From positions 1-10,193 of the forward strand of contig JWZX01001503.1 in assembly GCA_001275005.1 (NCBI GenBank): a stretch of DNA of 10,193 bases. The letters are read 5' to 3'. Positions 6,902 through 10,193 of this stretch are shown piece by piece; position 1 is the first letter of the stretch, and each line of letters opens with the position of its first letter. The position numbers were made by a program, and so were the translations under genes. A model generated the notes under the pieces. It did not search any database and was not told the origin of the DNA. It saw only the letters and a list, made by a program, of their open reading frames with translations. Source of the DNA: Chrysochromulina tobinii. Its lineage: Eukaryota; Haptophyta; Prymnesiales; Chrysochromulinaceae.

Positions 6902-8298
6902 TCACGTGGACGCGCAATACCGCCGCTTCAAGGGTCGTGGCCCGTGCGTAGTGGTGCAGTTCTGCGGGTGACTCGTCCAAAAGCGCTCCCAGAAGCGGCA
7001 ACACAAGGCACCGCACGCCACCCGCCCGGCCGTCCCGTGCGCCGTCGTGGGCGTCCCGTGCGCCGTCGTGGGCGTCCTGTGCGCCGTCGTGGGCGTCCCG
7101 TGCGCCGTCGTGGGCGTCCCGTGCGCCGTCGTGGGCGTCCCGTGCGCCGCGTCGCCCGCGCATGTGCATCGCGCGGTACACACCCCCTTGGTCGCGCCGC
7201 AAAAGCTCTCGTCGCCGCATGCATCCGGACGATCGGGGCTCACCGAATCGGTACACGGGCGCCTCTGACGGATTGCGTTCGTCCCCTGACAACAGCGTGG
7301 CGGGCATGTTCAGGGAAGCGTACTGGCACTCAGTGATCATCAGTGGTAATCAGTGATCATCACCTGGCAGCAGCGCGCGGGCATGTAATCAGTGATCATC
7401 AGTGGTCATCAGTGATCATCACCTGGCAGCAGCGCGCGGGCATGTAAGGGAAGTGTGCAGGCACTCAGTCATCATCAGTGGTAATCAGTGATCATCACCT
7501 GGCAGCAGCGCGCGGGCATGTAATCAGTGATCATCAGTGGTAATCAGTGGCAATCAGTGATCATCACCTGGCAGCAGCGCGCGGGCATGTAATCAGTGAT
7601 CATCAGTGGTCATCAGTGATCATCACCTGGCAGCAGCGCGCGGGCATGTAAGGGAAGCGTAGTGGGACACCCCGCGCCCGCCGAAGACGAAGGCTGCGAG
7701 GCTCCTCTCTGGCGCGCGCCTGGCACGCTCCGAGGCGAAGGGCAATTAGTGGCAATGAGTGGCAATTAGTGGCAATTAGTGGCACGCTCCGAGGCGAAGG
7801 GCGTCAAGGACAATCAATGACAATCAAGGACAATCAAGGGAGATCGCGCCTGGCATGCTCCGAGGCGAAGGGCGTCACGCTCCGCTTCCACATACGCGGC
7901 CCGCAACTCCGCACTCACCTGATGAGAGAGGCAATCAGCGGTCCTCAGAGGCAATAAGCGGTAATCAGAGGCAATCAGCGGCCCGCAACTCCGCACTCAC
8001 GAATGCAGGCGGCTCGATGGGCGTGTCGATGCCCAACACGGCGCTTCCGACGCGATCACCCGCCGCGGCTGGCGCCGTACCGGTACCGGTCGGGGGCGCC
8101 GTGTCGGTCGGCGCCGCCGCCGCCCCGGCTCGGCGCATCCGCGTTTCCAGGCTTGCAGGCCGCCACGTGTTCGAAACGGCCACATGACGGGTGTACACGA
8201 CGTGTGCGCGCCAGGCGAGTGGGAGCATGCGACGGCACTGATCGAGGGCACGCTCGACAAAGTCCAAATCCTCCGACAGGGACGTGTTGGCAAAGGGT

Positions 8299-8334
<36 letters not shown>

Positions 8335-8909
8335 GCCGACAGACCCGAAACGACCGCTCGTGAATAGGCAAGGGAGCCTAGAAAAGGGCCCGTGTCGATG
8401 CGCTTGCGGGTACGCGACGGCGGACGGTAGGCGTAGAACTGCATATCACTCGTGCTCAGTCTCGCCAGGTACGAAAAGGTGAGCGCCGTCACGTCGGCCA
8501 CGTGGTTGAGGATCGGACATGCCAAGGTCGCCACCTGCTTGGGATCGTGAACGTCATCATCGTCCCAGTGCACAAGCACCTCGCCACGCGCGACACGGAC
8601 GCCAGCGTTGCGCTTCGCTCCGATGGAGCGGCGCGACGATAGGCGCAGCAGCCGCACGGGAAAGCGGTAACCATGCCCGAGGACCTGCGCGCTTGCTGCT
8701 GCTGGCTTAGGGCCATCATCGACTACGATGACCTCGATCGCAGAGTATGTCTGGGCGGCTGCCGCACGCAACGCGAGGCGCAAGAAGGCGTGCCGGTTGC
8801 ACGTCACGATGATCAGCGACACGAGCGGCGCCGGCGTCGGGCAGGAGAACAAATCGTCCATGAACAATGTGTGAAAACCGACCCCAATGCAACTATTGTA
8901 TCCGTACAT
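6902..8909 (-). CDS. family-2-like glycosyltransferase, multi-exon, 3' end uncertain
   Basis: Exon 1 (8909-8001, 303 codons) holds the whole catalytic domain: VSLIIVTCNR (30-39), VIVVDDG (60-66), GAKRNAG (97-103), the DXD-type HWDDDD (114-119), SEDLDFVERAL (212-222) and a C-terminal VYTRHVAVSNTW (238-249). These match the GT-A fold of family 2, which uses nucleotide sugars and a metal ion. The start is the first ATG (8909); 8861 (MDDLF) is an alternative. No clear signal or membrane anchor is visible. Then come exon 2 (7918-7850), exon 3 (7719-7627) and a proposed exon 4 (7285-6902), all joined in phase 0, for about 484 residues in total. Exons 2-3 add a basic Arg/Ala-rich tail. Exon 4 adds a Cys-rich stretch and His-Gly-Thr-Pro-Thr-Thr-Ala repeats from a minisatellite, and may not belong: the frame could instead stop at TGA soon after 7627. 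Sugar and acceptor are unknown. Confidence 0.7.
7031..7150. repeat. 21-bp minisatellite, about 5.7 copies
   Basis: The unit is cgtcccgtgcgccgtcgtggg plus one variant copy (cgtcctg...), at 7031-7051, 7052-7072, 7073-7093, 7094-7114, 7115-7135 and a partial at 7136-7150. The period is divisible by three and has no stops, so all minus-strand frames stay open through it. In the proposed exon 4 of the glycosyltransferase it would encode HGTPTTA repeats. Confidence 0.9.
7286..7626 (-). other. glycosyltransferase intron 3: five CAG|GTG junction copies
   Basis: The donor CAG|GTGATG starts at 7626 and the proposed acceptor GTTGTCAG ends at 7286. The 28-bp plus-strand segment starting cacctggcagcagc recurs at 7361, 7420, 7496, 7565 and 7624; the last of these is the real exon-3 end. 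Each copy carries CTGCTGCCAG|GTGATGATC on the minus strand, and so can act as acceptor and donor. Between the copies are 10-bp units such as CACTGATGAT and CACTGATGAC. The 3' end of the intron also resembles the exon-3 end (ACATGCCCGCxxxCTGxTGxCAG). Confidence 0.5.
7720..7849 (-). other. glycosyltransferase intron 2: GC-AG intron with exon fragments and decamers
   Basis: Proposed from 7849 (CAG|GCGCGATC) to 7720 (GTGCCAG|GCGCG): 130 nt, phase 0 to 0, with the same CAG|GCGCG at both ends. It contains a run of CCTTGATTGT-type decamers (7840-7807) and a run of CACTAATTGC-type decamers (7780-7741). Between the runs is a further copy of the exon-2 end (CTTCGCCTCGGAGCGTGCCA). Without removing this segment the frame meets TGA soon after exon 2. 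The GC donor makes this the least certain of the internal introns. Confidence 0.5.
7919..8000 (-). other. glycosyltransferase intron 1: five decamers between duplicated exon starts
   Basis: On the minus strand the donor GTGAGT starts at 8000 and the acceptor CTCATCAG ends at 7919: 82 nt, phase 0. The first 23 nt of the intron (8000-7978) are identical to the first 23 nt of exon 2 (7918-7896). Between them are five exact 10-bp units: CGCTGATTGC, CTCTGATTAC, CGCTTATTGC, CTCTGAGGAC and CGCTGATTGC (7980-7931). If unspliced, the frame stops three codons after the duplicated segment (AADCL, stop). Confidence 0.65.
8301..8330 (-). repeat. (GCC)10 run encoding Gly10 inside the glycosyltransferase domain
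   Basis: Ten perfect gcc triplets read as GGC on the coding strand and encode Gly194-203. They sit between the conserved mid-domain (TGPFLGSLAYSRAVV) and SEDLDF, in what is probably a surface loop. Confidence 0.9.
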
Positions 8910-9244
8910 GTGAGTTTCCACGCAATTTGTAACCTACCCAGGGTAGAGGAACTCCCCAACAGGCACTCAGAATGCCTGTGGCGCACTCTGCTTTCGCCTT
9001 TTGGCCGAGCGATGCTTGCTCCAGCATTCCGATATGATCGAAGGAGTTATCGAAGGCCGCGGGCGGTTGCTCATGTGGCGTCGATGTCTTTGAGCTTGTT
9101 GCGGAGATTGGCCCATAAAAGGTGTCGGAGATTGGCCCATAAAAGGTCCAAACGAACCCGGATTCTCACAGAATGCATCTTACAGAATCCGGCGCGCGGC
9201 CCGCAAGTCGCGCCTCAATTATAATTTCATAAGACCGTCGGAAA
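8910..9244. promoter_or_regulatory. divergent promoter region between glycosyltransferase and PRT genes
   Basis: The 335 bp between two diverging ATGs must hold both promoters. A 22-bp segment (cggagattggcccataaaag + gt) is present twice in tandem at 9102-9123 and 9126-9147. Each copy carries CATAAAAGG, a TATA-like core about 100-130 bp before the ATG at 9245, and ATTGGC, a CCAAT-type core read in reverse. A hairpin ACAGGCA/TGCCTGT lies at 8959-8979. An AT-rich stretch, attataatttcataag, is at 9219-9234. Confidence 0.5.
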
Positions 9245-10193
9245 ATGCGTCGACCTTCCCATGACGAGGGCGCCGCGGCCAGCGCTTCGGGGGGGCACGA
9301 GTGCCCACTCCACACGCTAGACACGGACCAAGACCTTGAAGCCTTCTGCTCCACCGACTTTTGCAAGTCCTTGGGCAAATTCAAGTTCGGATCGCGGAAG
9401 GCTATCGAGGGGTTTGCGGAGGCCCTTGCGCAGAAAATCTGGCACGCGCTCGGCGACGAGATTGCCGCGGACCCTGCGGGGTGGCTGATCTGCGCCCCGG
9501 CGTACCGTTTCGTGCCCGTGTCGGCCGTCCTCCTGTCGCGTCGGGTGCACGAGCTGCTTGTGGACCGATGCGCGGCGGCGGCGAGCAAGGCGCCGGCGCT
9601 TGTGGAGCTGTACCGCGAGACGATCACGGGCGTGGACTACGCCTCGCTGAGCCCCAAGGCGCGCGAGAAGGCACTCCCGAGCTACTCTATCCGAGGGGTC
9701 CCTAATGGATTCGTCCGGGGCAAGCGTGTGGTCGCGATCGATGACACGCGCATGTACGCGGCAGCCGTGCCCTTCAAGAACTTCCCTCCGTCAGAGCCGT
9801 CCTCGGAGTGCCTCTGAGCACCTCTGACTGCCGCTGAGCGCCTCTGAGTGCCTCTGAGTGCCGCGGCGTGCGCCCCTCATCAGGTACGGCGTCCATGCCA
9901 ACCGCACCTCGGGAGCGCTGCGGGCGCTCGGATGCAGCCACGTGTACCACTTCTTCGTCCTCGTGGCGACGCCGGAGGTCCTCGCCCGCGGATGCAGCGC
10001 CGTCGTGGGCGCGCAGGGGCAGCAGGCCGCGGGAGCGACGGGTGGGGCGACGATGCAGGTGGAGGACCGTCTCAATCGTGTGGTCATCTCACCCGCCGAT
10101 GATGCCGAGATGTTCGTTGGCTGGCAGGACCTGCAACACATCCTGCTTGAGGACGGGTACGCGTGGACCCTCCCCTCCCCTGGACCCCCCCCT
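9245..10193 (+). CDS. phosphoribosyltransferase-like protein, two exons, 3'-partial
   Basis: Exon 1 is 9245-9753, ending in phase 2 within a Met codon; exon 2 is 9884 onward and stays open to the window edge: at least 273 residues. The ATG at 9245 has A at -3. Exon 1 carries KFKFGSRKAIEGFAEALA (45-62), a WLICAPAYRFVPVSAVLL strand (80-97), GVDYASLSPKAREKALPSY (129-147) and GKRVVAIDDTRM (159-170). Splicing then gives YGVHANRTSGALRALG. The hydrophobic strand plus acidic pair (Asp166-Asp167) followed by a short loop fits the PRPP-binding signature of type I phosphoribosyltransferases. The VDYxxLSPxxR and final DLQHILLEDGY features recall stand-alone bacterial PRTases seen near tellurium-resistance genes; this is from memory. 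Substrate unknown. A second GTACGC donor at 10157 may end exon 2. Confidence 0.65.
9754..9883 (+). other. PRT-gene intron with six decamers
   Basis: The donor is CAT|GTACGC at 9754 and the acceptor CTCATCAG ends at 9883: 130 nt. Both sites begin GTACG (intron start and exon-2 start). Positions 9801-9860 are six tandem 10-bp units: CCTCGGAGTG, CCTCTGAGCA, CCTCTGACTG, CCGCTGAGCG, CCTCTGAGTG and CCTCTGAGTG. Splicing turns DDTRMYAAAV (stop soon after) into DDTRMYGVHANRTSG, which then runs open for over 300 nt and fits the family, so this splice is well supported. Confidence 0.75.

Noticed and set aside
6756-7340. 194-codon minus-strand frame with ARDAHDG repeats
   Set aside because: The repeats come from the 21-bp minisatellite, which keeps every frame open. 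This frame does not match the phase of the proposed intron 3.
7323-7651. CRISPR-like array of 28-bp repeats
   Set aside because: The sequences between the repeats are themselves repeated TGATCA-rich decamers, not unique spacers, and there are no cas genes; the context is a eukaryotic intron.
5140-8180. tRNA genes suggested by TTCGA-like words
   Set aside because: No paired acceptor, D and T arms could be drawn around any of them.
9754-9817. Unspliced C-terminus of the PRT protein (AAAVPFKNF to the stop)
   Set aside because: Splicing at GTACGC restores a long open frame with family-like sequence, while the unspliced tail runs into the decamer array and stops.

Overview
The window looks like nuclear DNA of a GC-rich, intron-containing unicellular eukaryote. 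I think an alga is likely, and a haptophyte or similar phytoplankton lineage is the best guess. The reasons are spliced genes with GT-AG boundaries, a membrane-anchored syntaxin, many Ala/Pro/Gly/Ser-rich low-complexity proteins, and a tandem VTVP-GV-x2-GQQ motif that I recall from such algal proteomes. I see no prokaryotic operon structure, tRNA, rRNA or CRISPR array. The species assignment is inference.

Layout. (1) Positions 3-1426 (+): 3' part of a low-complexity gene with the VTVP motif, two exons. (2) 1427-2132: intergenic. (3) 3415-2133 (-): coiled-coil protein whose last exon lies beyond a 290-nt repeat-filled intron. (4) 4198-3740 (-): small two-exon gene of unknown function, starting 10 nt after the stop of (5) 4857-4209 (-), an unknown gene that needs either a 49-nt intron or a frameshift. 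(6) 4858-5824: intergenic, with direct repeats and hairpins. (7) 6643-5825 (-): syntaxin-like Qa-SNARE, intact and intronless. (8) 8909 to about 6902 (-): family-2-like glycosyltransferase whose catalytic exon is followed by three repeat-rich introns and short, uncertain 3' exons. (9) 8910-9244: divergent promoter region with a tandem TATA-like element. (10) 9245 to the window end (+): phosphoribosyltransferase-like protein, two exons, running off the window.

The genes do not form one pathway; they look like an ordinary tightly packed neighbourhood. The most unusual thing is the introns. In three genes, on both strands, the introns are built from tandem units of about 10 bp (12 bp in one gene). 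On the transcribed strand each unit carries a CTGAT/CTAAT/CTCAT/TTGAT-type motif, which resembles a branch-point sequence. Several introns are also bounded by copies of the adjacent exon sequence. This suggests introns that arise and grow by tandem duplication of splice-site sequence. All splice models were made by eye from reading frames and GT/AG (one GC/AG) boundaries and have not been checked against RNA.
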